Source: Morella rubra (lineage: Eukaryota; Streptophyta; Magnoliopsida; Fagales; Myricaceae). From it: DNA of 64,000 bases. The DNA is taken from the NCBI GenBank assembly GCA_003952965.2, contig CM025849.1:24213576-24277575 (forward strand), written 5' to 3'. This document shows, piece after piece, positions 24,973-35,927 of the stretch. Under the pieces are notes generated by a model, which made no database searches, was not told the origin of the DNA, and saw only the letters and a program-made list of their open reading frames with translations. A program made the translations under genes and the position numbers. The stretch's first letter is position 1, and every line of letters begins with the position of its first letter.

Positions 24973-27900
24973 ATGGCATCTATTAGCACTCAAAGAGTCT
25001 ATTCATCTTCTTCTTCTTCAACAACTCGATGGTCTCACGATGTTTTTCTCAATTTTTGTGGCAAAGACACTCGCAACAGGTTTATAGATCATTTGCGTTC
25101 TGCTTTAAAACAAAAAGGTATTGCTGTTTTTAAGGATGACAAAATACTTGAGCGATTAAATATATCTCCCAAGAGCTCTTCAAAGCAATACAAGAATCTC
25201 TATATGCCATCACAGTTATCTCAGAGCACTATGCTTACTCTAAATGGTGTTTGCATGAACTTGCTAAGATCCTCGAATGCATGCGAGAGACAGCACTCAC
25301 AATTTTGCTTGTTTTCTATCACGTAGATCCCTCTGACGTATGAAACCAGACCGAGCCTTTTGTAATAGCTCTTGCTGGCCATGAAGAAGACTCGAAGTTG
25401 ACATGGAGAACATGCAGAGGTGGAGAGCTGCTTTGAGAGAAGTGGGTCACATATCCGGATGGCATGTACATGATAGGTACCATCTCTATATATTTAGCCT
25501 TCTTGTCTATGAAAATATAGCAAAGTTGGATACCTTAGGAAATTTATCAGTTTTTCAAATTATGGTGTTAGCATATACTTCATCATACAGTAGAACTTGA
25601 CTGAGTCTTCCACGGATCACAATGAAAATTGTGTTTCGTTTCACAATCGTATTGAATTCACAAAACTTTATTGACTTTTAGACTTCTGTTGAAGAGCTTT
25701 TGCAAAGTCTCAACCAAAAGAATAATTCAAAATTGTCACCAGCACCTCCCTAAAGAAATTTTTAACCATTCTTCTCCAAACTTATATTTTGTTCAAGTTT
25801 GCCATTAAGAAAATAAAAACTTCTCTATATATTCGTAGGAGAAAGACATGGGTCTTTTGTTTTTCAGTTTTTGTTTCTTTTTCTTCTAAGACTATCTTCA
25901 CTATGAAGAAAATATTGACAAGTAACTTTTGTAGAAAACAAGTAACTCAAGCATCGAAAACATAAAAGATGAGGAAACGTTTTCTAGCTAGATGAAGCTA
26001 AAACCCATTTATCAAGTGAGAGAAGAAACATAGAAAAGTGATGTATAAAAGTCCCTCTTACCCATGGCTAGCTATGCGAAGTCAAAATGCCAACAAAGAA
26101 TGATGTAAAGGGGCTAAGCCGTGGGTAGGTGGGAAATTAATTAGAAGCTGAACAGCATGGGTACGACACAGACTATAGATTTTCTCTTTATTAGCTGTAC
26201 ATTATAACATTAATAGTTACTTCACAATTATCTTTTGTTCAGGCAGGAGTCAACAATTGTTAGTGCGATCAGTGAACATATATTTTGTGGATTGAGTCGT
26301 AACTTCTCAAGCATTTCGAACAAGCTTGTTGGTATAGAATCCCGTGTGAGGAAATGATGAACCTATTGAATATTGGGTCAGATGATGTTCGCTTTATAGG
26401 GATTCATGGAATGGGTGGAGTTGGTAAAACAACTCTTGCATAAGGTAGTTACAAAAGAGTGTCATTTCACTTCCAAGCTATCAGCTTTATTGCTTGTATT
26501 AGAGAAGAAACTAAAAATCGGGGTTTAGTTTCTTTGCAAAAGCAACTACTTTCAAAGATCCTCATGCAAAGGGACATACATATATGGGATGAACATGAGG
26601 GACCTATTATTATAAAGAGCATTCTACATAATAGGAGGGTCCTTATTGTCCTTGATGATGTAGATGAAGAAAAACATCTAGAAGCATTAGTAGGGAGTCA
26701 TGATTGGTTTGGTCCGGGGAGTAGAATTATTTTAACAAGCAGAGATAGTCATTTGTTGAAACTGCATGGGGTGGATGGAATATATAAGGTAAAGGAATTA
26801 AATAAAGATGAAGCTTTGCAACTCTTTAGCTTGTCTGCATTCAAGAAACACTATCCTGAAGGAAAATTATATTGATTTATCTAAGGATTTTTATGAATTA
26901 TGCTCAAGGCCTTCCTATAGCTCTTAAAATTTTAGGTTCCTCCTTGTTCGGTAGGACAACAAATGCATGGAAAAGTGCTTGCGATCAACTAAAAGTAAAA
27001 CCTAATAAGGGAATTATGTTGTGCTTCAAATAGGTTTTGATGGATTGGAATATTTGCAGAAAAAGTTATTTTTGGATATTGCATGTTTCATTAAAGGAAA
27101 GGTCCTTGATCATAGTTTGATGGATATACTACAAAATTGTGGTTATTATCCATATATCAATATTGATGTTCTAATGGAGAAGTCTCTAATAACAGTCTCG
27201 TCTAGAAGATTGAGAATCCATGTTCTAAAAATGCATATTGTCGTTCTAAATTCTTATTTGCTATTTCAAGTATCTCAAGTAACACAATTCCATTGTCCTT
27301 GTTACCAGGGTACTAATGCGGTTGAAGGCATATTCCTAAACTTAACAACTTGCAATGATGTTAATGTTCAAGGATTCTCGATAATGAAAAAAATTAAGAA
27401 TTCTTAAGATTGGCAATATGGATATTGTCGAGAACTTTTCAAAACTTCATGACAAGTACTTATGCAGCAAGCTATGGCCTTGTGATCTTTTAAGATCCAT
27501 GCCAACCAGTGAGTTACGTGTGATGGACTGGTTGGGGTTCCCATTGAAATCCTTGCCGACCAATTTCCATTTAGACCATCTTGTTCAACTTCACATGCTT
27601 TGCAGCCACGTCAAACAACTTTGGAAAGGGAATAAAGGTAGTACTTTTATTCAATCACATACTTTTTCTTAATCTTCATTTAAGATAAGTTTACTCATGC
27701 TTTATTTTTTGATTTATATCAGAGTTTAGGCAACATGAAACCGCTTTGACCTTAGTGGTTCTAAGAGCTTGATGGAGATACCAGACTTTACTGGAGTCCC
27801 AAATCTTGAGATACTTGATCTTGGAGGTTGTTCTAGTTTGTCTAAGGTAAACATATCCATTGGAGTTCTCAAACAGCTTAGGAGATTGAACTTACATGGT

Positions 27901-28072
27901 TGCAAATATCTTAAAAACCTTCCCGACAACATCAGGTTAGAAACTCTTGAATATTTGAATCTTTCTGGTTTTTCAAGACTGAAGAAGTTCCCTAATATTG
28001 TGGGAAATATGACATCTTTGCGGATACTTTATTTGGATGGAACTGCCATTGAACAATTACCCTTCAGTGTTC
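24973..28072 (+). pseudogene. TIR-NBS-LRR resistance-gene copy 1 (TNL-1), broken
   Basis: TNLs are intracellular immune receptors: TIR for signalling, NBS as nucleotide switch, LRRs for recognition. Exon 1 (24973-25476) starts MASISTQ, with the TIR motifs WSHDVFLNFCGKDTR and IAVFKDD; a frameshift near 25165 moves the rest (ELFKAIQESLYAITVISEHY) to another frame. A GT-AG intron (25477-26246) leads to the NBS exon, with P-loop GIHGMGGVGKTT (26398-26435), kinase-2 [30 protein letters not shown] and KKLFLDIACFIKG. Stops occur straight after the P-loop and between motifs, and the MHD region is lost. LRR exons run 27309-27637 (SELRVMDWLGFPLKSLPTNF) and 27723-28072 (SKSLMEIPDFTGVPNLEILD). A CACTA family B fragment cuts the last exon at 28072. 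No full-length product is possible. Confidence 0.9.
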
Positions 28073-28554
28073 AGACGGGTTTATTGTTTTGGCGTTGGAA
28101 CGCTTATGTATATGTTGGAACAATATTGAGTGTTTATGACAATTTTTAATTTGTCACAATGTGTTGACGATTATTATTTGTTAGGTAATGTCCGTTCGGA
28201 CATTTTCAAAATGCTGTCCGAACAGACTTGTAAAATTTGTGAGGATTCTGATGGTCACTCAGTTACGATAATTTGGATTTTGTCAACCAGATAAGCATGT
28301 GAACGGTGTGTTTATTGGTATAAACGGATATTAAGTTTTTGTGATGTTGTTTATCGTCACTCATTCATGATGAGGTGTATGTTGTCACGCCACAAATCCG
28401 TCTGAATGGTTTTTAGACACATTCGGATGCATTTTGCGTTCCTGGATGATTTTGGGTTACAAATTAATGTTTTTTCATAGAAAGGCTACTTTAGGTGACA
28501 AAATTTGGTTTGACACCCAAAAGTTTGTCACCTAAAGCTAGGTTTCTTGTAGTG
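28073..28554 (-). mobile_element. CACTA family B end fragment
   Basis: Ends GGTTTCTTGTAGTG at 28554, the complement of CACTACAAGAAACC, preceded by the TTTAGGTGACA/TGTCACCTAAA zone and GTTCGGAC words (28195-28240). It is the reverse complement of the left end of the 10-kb element at 44248: the segment with GATTGGAACGC and ACTCAATAC near 44680-44710 recurs inverted at 28095-28140. Only one terminus is present. It truncates the LRR exon of TNL copy 1. Confidence 0.8.
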
Positions 28555-29369
28555 CTAACACAACTTGATTTTCAAGTTTAATATTCATTTTTGGTCCATG
28601 TACTCTTCTGGCTAGAAAGAAGAAGATTGACTAGAAATAGAACTAGGAGTGTAAAACATTCTAGTCCTCAACCAAAAAAAAAAAGGGTGCCTTATTTGGG
28701 TTAATGATATGGATATCTAGTTGTCAGCAATTATAAAGCTTGTGGTACTAGTCAATTGATTGCAAATTTTGAGTCATTTTCAAGATTTACTACTTGTGCA
28801 ACGAGGTCGGATCAATTACGTTGCGGAAGACCAAAATTTATGGTGGCATAAAATTATAAGCTTGAGCAACAAGAGGGATAAAAGCATTAAATGCATTTAT
28901 ATATACCAGGGAAGAATGTCATTCACCTGTAGAGTGGCATTTTATTGCATTTATTGTGGCATCCCCCCTCCCAAAACTAAAAATACGTTCTCGCCCCCTT
29001 CCCCTTCCCTCCTAAAAATAAAAAAATAAGTGAGTTTTATCCTTTAAAAACCATGCCAAATTAAAGAAACACATGAGTCACATTTAACCTTTTAAAAGCT
29101 GTGTCCCGTAAAATAAGGCATATGAAAAGTGAATTAAAAGTTTATAAACAAACTCAATCTATTTTATGGCATAAATGTAGGCTTTTGCTTTTGGTTTATT
29201 TTTTTCTTTCTCTCCTCTTTTTTTTTTAGGAAAATTATTCAAACAGTCCCTTGTGATTTCACTTTGTGACAAATTAGTCCTTGTGATTTCACTTAAATAA
29301 TTTAGCCCTATGGTCACCAATATGTGGCATTGTGATCCCTTTGTCCATCTCTATGTTAACTGCCTAACA
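28555..29369. other. Intergenic with duplicated TNL upstream segment
   Basis: Apart from the duplicate at 28705-28933, this holds degenerate AT-rich sequence. From 29230 there is filler with repeated CCTTGTGATTTCACTT words, which abuts the BAM-like fragment at 29370. No gene is seen. Confidence 0.5.
28705..28933 (+). repeat. Promoter-proximal duplicate, copy 2
   Basis: Close copy of 24482-24640, with about 70 extra bases in its middle (28805-28885). It lies downstream of TNL copy 1 with no TIR exon after it, so it is likely the 5' flank of a second TNL whose coding part is gone. Confidence 0.7.
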
Positions 29370-29395
29370 GATCTCATTTGGAATCTCACTAAAGA

Positions 29396-32300
29396 CACTA
29401 CAAAAAAATTGACTTTTAGTGACAAAAAATGTTGTCATTAAAAGTCAAAATTTCGTCACTAAAAGTATTAGTGACGAAATTTTTTCGTCACGAGCTCTGT
29501 CAGCGAAAGAGCATCACGAAATATATTTCGTGAAGAAACTTGAATTTCGTCACGAAAAGTAGTTTAGTGATGAAACATTTTCGTCACTAATTGTACTAAT
29601 TGATCGGTCGGTGAAAACGAAGTGATGGATCGGTACAAACAGGATCGATCGGTATTTGTTTGCAACGATCGAATGGGTACCAATACTGATCGATCGTCAG
29701 TTGTAGGATGATCGATCGGTTAAATATTGGTGATTGATCGGCACATCTATAAGCGATCAATCACGTATGTTTCATGTTCGATCGATATTCCAAAACCGAT
29801 CGGTCGTTAAAATCGGCGATGGAACGTTTACTATAATACGGATAGATCAGTGTCATCTGAAGATCGATGGTTTTGTTTAATGATTGATTGTTTATTCCTA
29901 TACCGATTGATCGCTTACATTACTGATCGATCAATATTTTGTCTTTTTAATATGGACGATCGAACGGTGGTGTTGAACGATTGATCGATTGAGCAACAGT
30001 CGATCGATCGTTGAATATGACAATCGAATGGTGGAAACAGAATCAGGATTTTTGAAAAAACAATAATAACAGAAAATATTATATAACACGTACTACTTAT
30101 AATAACAATACAATACTCACATTAATGACATCAATAATAACAAATAGTGATCCGTAATTAAATCGAAAATAACATCTTAATAATACATAATCACAAAGTT
30201 ATTACAACATAGATGCATCTACCTTTTTGAACCCCCAAACTGGCTGACGTTCGCCATATGAGCCACGACCGACTTGTTGCGCAGGATTGTCAGAGTGCAC
30301 TCCCCATCGAAGGCGATCCGGAACTCCTTCACTCCTCCCCTAATGACTGCACCTATCTCTCAATAGGTTGTAGAGCGGCCTTCACAGTCGAGTTGACACG
30401 GCTATCGAGGTTCGTAAAAAGCTGGGCCACCCATGGAGGGGGCACTGCAGGTGCTCCTGTCTCAGAGGTGTCTCTGACGCTGATGTCGAAGGCAGTGATG
30501 CCTCCTTTGTGGCCGCCGCTGCTCTACGAGAGAACCGTCGAGTCAATGCCCTCCTGGCCCTGCTCCTGAACAAAGTGAACTTGTTCAATGGGCTTTTGAC
30601 CTCCTTACGTGTATCCTTCGCAGTGATCATGACTCCCTGAGAAATGAGGAATTGTACAATGGAAAATCTACAGCGTCTGCTGACCAAGTAAGAGCATGCA
30701 CTGAGCTATCATGAACGTGCACTCGGTAGAATGACTTCTGCCATCGACATTCGTTGTCCAGATAAGGTGCAAAATCTGCCAAAACACTCTGAAGTTGCTC
30801 TGCTTGATTATGCTACCAACCACTGCAGAGGTCTTTCTTGTCATCAGCGTCCATAAGTCCTGCTCTGATGTCCTCTGCTCATCCATCAGGGGAACCGCCA
30901 GGAAGCAGGGGGTCTCGGGCGGAGGGCAGCGTAGGAAATCGGCAATGATGTCTGCCGAGAACATGAACTGCATTCCTCGCACCTCCATCTGCACCTCAGG
31001 TGCTCTATCTATTGAGACAAGCACACAAAAGAAATCCTGCACGAGGGAGTCGACACAAAAACCCTCCACCCACGAGAGCTGGTGAAGGAATCCCTGTACT
31101 CGAACAGCTAGTAGAGGGTGTGCTCCTCGTACAACAAATCGTCAAAATTAGAGAGTGTCACTGAACGCTCTTTGGCCACCTGCCGCCCACTCAAGTACTA
31201 CATCTGCCTCTCTACGGTCATCAATGAATCAGCGGGCTCCTGCTCGTGGGACGACGATCCAGCCGCGACCCTCATTGTGCATGCACACTTAGCTACTGAC
31301 ATTTTACAGATGCTGCAATAATTGTATATAAATATGTGTTAATAAATAACTAGAGTAATGTAATTAAAATATTAACATTAATAGCGAGCGATTGCTTTAT
31401 AAACACTGAGCGATTGAATAAAACAGAACACACAGCATCAAAATCAAGTTTTTAAACGCACAGCATCAATGACCGATCAATCGGTCATACGTGATCGATC
31501 GGGAAAAAATTGAAACTCACTATCTTATGTACTGACAATTAGTCAATAACGTATCGATCGGTCCCTAATTAAACATCATCGATCGATCGTCTAGTTTCGA
31601 TGATCGATTGTTTGACTCAGCATCTACACAACGTTCAATCGGCCTAAAATGGCGATAGATCGCTACGGGGATGAAAATGCACAAGTTATATATAACCCCA
31701 AAACATGCCTAAAATCACCCCAAATTGATCCCTAAACAATCCTAAACTCTAAAAATATACTTCAACACTAAAATAAATATATTTTACGGACCTAAATGAA
31801 TGATATAGCAAATTTAAAAACGTAAACTAAAAACTCATTTAAAACCGCTTAATATCGCTTAAACACAATATAACTACGTACCTTTGATGTAGATGACAAT
31901 AGGAAATGATTCCACGCACTTTGGAAGCAATGCACACAAAATGGTTCGTTGAAGTTTGAGAGGATTCAATAAATTTTGTGGAGAGATAACCGGTAAAAAT
32001 GATTCGGCGGTTTCATATAATCCTTCTAGCCGATCGATTGTTACATATGAGGCGATCGATCGCTCGCTCTTTCACACGTGGCGCTCTCCTATTCACTTAA
32101 AGTAACGACGATTGGAAAAAATGACAGTTACGATTACCGACCAATCGTTATACATTACCGACCGATCGTCGCCTCTCATGTTTCCAAAGTTCCACTAAAC
32201 GACCGATTGTTGTGTTTACACCGAGCGATCGCTTACCAAAACCACGTGCTGATTCGTTAACGATCGATCGGTGTATAAGCAGCGATCTATTGTTAAGTGT

Positions 32301-32586
32301 GAGGACTTAAATTTGTAGCCAAAAGTCTTCGCATTTAGTGACGGAGCTTCTCGTCACAAATGCCACGATCGATCGATACTTCACCGATCGATCGCTGTGT
32401 GACAAAAATGTTCGTCACCAAACAATTACCTTTTAGTGACAAGAATTTTATTTTGTCACAGAAAAGACTTTTAGTGACGAAGTGGGTGACGAAAAATATT
32501 TTCGTCACAAAAAACCCTTATTTAGTGATGAAAAGATGATTTCGTCACTGAGAATTTCGTCACTAAAAGTCTATTTTCTAGTAGTG
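29396..32586. mobile_element. CACTA element, family A, complete ends (3191 bp)
   Basis: Left end CACTACAAAAAAATTGAC, right end complement CACTACTAGAAAATAGAC; both continue as TTTTAGTGAC. The flanks carry the 3-bp duplication AGA (29393-29395, 32587-32589). Inside each end is a GTGACGAAA zone, then an array of GATCGATC-like words (left about 29590-30010, right about 31390-32385). One gene lies between, on the minus strand. No TNP2-type transposase is present, so it should be non-autonomous. It is inserted in the BAM-like LRR fragment. Confidence 0.92.
30219..31302 (-). pseudogene. 'Putative plant transposon protein' gene of CACTA family A
   Basis: The minus strand reads, in order: a short N-terminus starting near 31302 (or at the later MRVAAGSSSHEQ); a central part at 30668-31069 (EGFCVDSLVQDFFCVLVSID, MEVRGMQFMFSADIIADFL, FWQILHLIWTTNVDGRSHST, CTFMIAQCMLLLGQQ); then RFSIVQFLISQGVMITAKDT and a C-terminal part ending AHMANVSQFGGSKR at 30219. 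This matches the conserved protein often found beside CACTA transposase and annotated 'putative plant transposon protein' (I believe PF20167). Its biochemical role is not established. Frame changes near 31050, 30680 and 30440 and stops in the N-terminal part show it is no longer intact. Confidence 0.7.
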
Positions 32587-32793
32587 AGATCTCATTTCGA
32601 TTGAGATCGATGAATGTAATGACTTGCATGGGCTGATTTTATGATGCAATGGGCCCTGAGAATCCACCTTGGAAAGCTGTCATAAGATCCCAATCTGAGG
32701 TGGAATACGACTCGAGAACTTCTTACCATCAAGGGAAAGCTTTTGAATGTCAGAGAAGTTACCGATGATTGACGGTAATGTCCCAGTATGCTG

Positions 32794-33411
32794 AGGCAAG
32801 GAGGGTGAATAGGGGCCATCGCCTCAGTTGGCTCCCCACAAAAAAAAATTTTACGCATAATTTTTTTTTGTTTTTTTACCAAGCCCGTCCCCTTGGCCCA
32901 CTGAAAACTCAGCCTGCCCCCTTTGCCTACCCAGATGCCTCAACCCACCCCTAGCCCAAGCAGCCCAGCCCAGCCTGTTAATCAGTCTAGCCTTTCTTTT
33001 CTTTTCACCCTCTGCTTAATTTTTTTTTAATCTCCTCTCATCCCTCTCGTCTTGCACGCACGATCCCCCCCTTCGACCTCTCCAACTCTTTCTCCAAGCT
33101 CCTCCCTCTACTGCTGCGCCTGACAGCCCCACCATCTACTACCGCGTCCTCCAGTGCTCTGCGCTCATCCAGCCCCTAGGTATGATGTATCTCTCTCTCC
33201 TCAGTCTCTCTCTTAGCTCAGCCTCCATGAATAATGAATCTGTGATGAAGATTTTAATAGTGATTTTTGAAATTGATTGTGATGAATCTGTGATTTGAAT
33301 TTTGATCATTAAGTAATTGTTGATTGTTAATCTATAATTTGTGATAGGATTGTGATTTGTGATTAGGATTTAGTGCTTTTTAATTGAATCTATATTCATC
33401 GAAATTGAAAC
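32794..33411. other. Unassigned insert between BAM-like segments
   Basis: Pyrimidine-rich (33000-33200), then T/G-rich with repeated TGTGATTTG and GATGAATCTGTGAT words (33230-33370). The words GGCCATCGCCTCAG and ATGCCTCAACCCACCCC near its left side recall hAT ends. No gene is seen. Confidence 0.35.
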
Positions 33412-33532
33412 TTGAATTGCTACCCACCCGCAGCTCTGGGATATGACTCCAGTTCCAAATGCCGTATCGATTTATGTAAGCTGACAGCTTCTGATCTTCT
33501 TCAGGACTCCACAAGCCTTTCCTCAAAGCCAT
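33412..33532 (-). pseudogene. R2R3-MYB first-exon fragment
   Basis: Starting at ATG 33532 on the minus strand, the frame reads MALRKGLWSPEEDQ, KLSAYINRYG, IWNWSHIPEL. This is the N-terminal part of a MYB R2 repeat with its first two helix tryptophans. After IPEL, where R2 should go on with AGL.R.GKSCRLRW, the frame continues into unrelated residues. No R3 repeat or second exon is found downstream towards 32800. MYB proteins of this class are nuclear DNA-binding factors; this piece alone could not bind DNA. It lies between two segments of the BAM-like fragment, so it was probably carried in by an element or rearrangement. Confidence 0.75.
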
Positions 33533-34400
33533 ACTCTCAATGTGCGCCACCTTCATCATTTCTATTGAGGTCTGGTTCATGTACGTCAACTCCCAAAACT
33601 CAAAATAGTACACATATATATATAGACAGTTTCTTTTTGCAAAAGAATTCACGTGCTTGAATGCTTTAATTTTGTAAGTCAATATATTTTAGACGACAAA
33701 GATATATAAGCATATATATCAAGGGAGGGTCCATCAGGCAGGTGTCTTAATTCTGCTATGGGCTGACATTAAAAACTACATAGTCCTTGTCTATTCTCCA
33801 GGTCCAAAGAAATCATTTGTTGGATGAAAGATCCAGAAGTTGAGGCTTCCTTTTCTTTCCTTGCCCCTGAGGAATGCTCCCGGTAAAGTTGTTCTCCCAC
33901 AACTGCAACACCAACAGGTCCAGCAAGTCCTTGATAAATTCGGATATTTCCCCGTGAAGCTTGTTTCTAAATAGATTGACCTATCTGTGTCAAGTTTCTA
34001 AGTTTGGCAAAAGACTCCGAAATCTCACCTGTAAATATATTATTTGATAAGTCCATGGATTTCAAGCTCGCCAAGTTCCCACGCTCCTTTGTCAAACGAC
34101 TGCAGAGTGCTTTCACTTGCAAAAGCAGGGTCTAGCTTCTGGAGCTTTTCCAATCTCTGGTGGTATCTCACCGAATAACCCACAGTTGGCAGCGTCAAAA
34201 CGAACCAATTCGGAGAGGTTACCAATCTCCTATGGTAAGCCACCTTCATAGCTGTTTAAGTATCCAATGTAAAGCTCCTGGAGCTTCGTCAAGTTTCCAA
34301 TCTCATGCAGTATTGGGGAAAAGTGCGAATGAGAGGTTGGAGGTGAAGGTTGGTGATTTGGTTTTGGCTTTCACTCATTTTTTGTTTCGATTTATACCAG

Positions 34401-35720
34401 AGTTTAGGCAACTTGAAATGCTTTGACCTTAGAGGCTCTAAGAGCTTGATGGACATACCAGACTTCACTAAAGTCCCAAATCTTGAGATACTAGATCTTG
34501 AAGGTTTTACGAGTCTATCTAAGGTACTTACATCCATTGGAGTTCTCAAAATGATTAGACGATTGAATTTACATGGTTACAAATATCTTAAAATCCTTCT
34601 TGACAAGTTTAGCTTAGAATCTCTTGAATATTTGTATCTTTCTAGCGGTTCAAGATTGAAGAAGTTCCCAGATATTGTGGCAAATATGACATCTTTGCGG
34701 CTACTTTATTTGGATGAGACTGCTATTAAAGAATTACCCTTATCATTCAAGGCTTTACCTTGTATATCCATATTGTCCTTGCACGGTTGCAAAAAACTTT
34801 CATCCTTTCCGAGTGTTATTTGTAGTCTGCTGTCTCTTAAAGTTCTCGATTATCTGGTTGCTCAAGACTTGACTTGAGTGTTGAGGAATATCTGGAGAAG
34901 CTTTTTGTCGAGAGAACCGTTATAAAATTCTCTAAGGTTTTTGCAATACTAGAGTATGGGTCCAATACATGCCTTATTCATGGAACAGAGATGACGAGCG
35001 ATGACTCCATTGAGGCCTTCTATCTTGAATATGGTGGTAGACATTACTGTGTTAGAAACGTACTAGATGAAGAAAGCGGCGATTTACTGCAGCGAGAAGG
35101 TTTTGCCATGAGTCTCTTTCTTTAATAATTACATAAAATTTATTGTTGTCTAATGAAAAGATCCTTTGGTGGGAGTGGTTTTTTAAAACACAGCACTTAA
35201 TCACTTTCTTTCTTTGAATATTATTTGTTTTGTACTTTACAGGTGAGTAGTCATTTTTCTTCAAGAGTATTCTGTGGCTCTTGGTTGGGTAAAGGATTTC
35301 CCGAGTGTCACAACATTAGAGGTACTGATTATTGTACAACAGTTGAAATACATGGAGCCTCTGATGACAATAGCAGGTGGCACAGATATTCCCATTTTCT
35401 TGTTTATGAAGCCCATGAGCATGAGAAATCGAATTCTAGGAGTTTTGATGGTACTTGACCTGATGATTATGACGAGTTTGTTTATCACTTAGAGATTGAT
35501 GAAGGTCTTCTGAAATTACTCTTAGTCCTTTGTGCACCTAAAGACAAATCTATTGGGCCAATTGTATTTGGAATATATATTCCAGCTAAAGGATTTTTGG
35601 GATGGTCAGATAATTTGGAGGCATGGAGCTACATCAAAGCTTTGGTTGAAACACATAGCTCGGACGTGGAGATAACGGAGTGTGCAGCACTCTTACATTG
35701 TTGGAATACAGCTCCATAAT
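34401..35720 (+). pseudogene. TNL copy 2 (TNL-2): LRR and C-terminal exons only
   Basis: A TTTATACCAG acceptor precedes 34401, exactly as at 27722 and 40271 in the sister copies. The exon reads SLGNLKCFDLRGSKSLMDIP, VPNLEILDLEGF, RRLNLHGYKYL, YLYLSSGSRLKKFPDI, SLRLLYLDETAIKELP and ILSLHGCKKLSSFPSVICSL, about six LRRs, with a stop near 34875. A post-LRR region follows (34880-35125), then a further exon-like stretch at 35243-35720 containing SHFLVYEAHEHEKSNSR and, out of frame, LEIDEGLLKLLLVLCAPKDK. TIR and NBS parts are absent: upstream sequence is a piece of the LRR intron, then the BAM-like fragment. Confidence 0.8.
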
Positions 35721-35799
35721 TGTTTCAGAGCAAAGTTCATGGTGATCATGTGGATCTAGTTCACTATGTTGCTAATTGCTATTTTAGAACGGTTAGTCC

Positions 35800-35927
35800 C
35801 ACTACACCATTTTTAGGACTCAAGGAAGGCCTATTGTGATGAAAACCTTTTCGTCCTTGAAAGATGTTGAAGCCCTCTGCCTTTAGGAACGAATTTGGTT
35901 TTCGTCTCCAAATGGACACATAATATT
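35800..35927. mobile_element. Possible outer CACTA end around the nested element
   Basis: CACTACACCATTTTTAGGA begins at 35800, and a TTGGTTTTCGTCTCC block near 35895 has an imperfect inverted partner (GGAGACGAAACCAA) at 38090-38105, beyond the nested element. This suggests an older CACTA-type element into which 35928-38023 inserted. No target duplication was found and the far end is unclear. Confidence 0.3.

Larger units (their letters stand above)
29370..34317 (-). pseudogene. BAM/CLAVATA1-type LRR receptor kinase, LRR fragments
   Basis: BAM1-3 and CLV1 are plasma-membrane LRR receptor kinases that perceive CLE peptides. Three minus-strand segments follow BAM-family LRR order. At 33822-34317: IGNLTKLQELYIGY, LVRFDAANCGLFGEIPPEIGK, NLFRNKLHGEI, LLVLQLWENNFTGSIPQG and LLDLSSNK. 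At 32587-32793: GTLPSIIGNFSDIQKLSLDG and SRIPPQIG, then a decayed repeat. At 29370-29395: EIPNEI, the expected next words. The gap 32586-29396 is a CACTA element with a 3-bp target duplication; the gap 32794-33821 holds unrelated DNA and a MYB fragment. Stops and frame changes occur inside segments. No signal peptide, transmembrane or kinase part is found. Confidence 0.75.
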
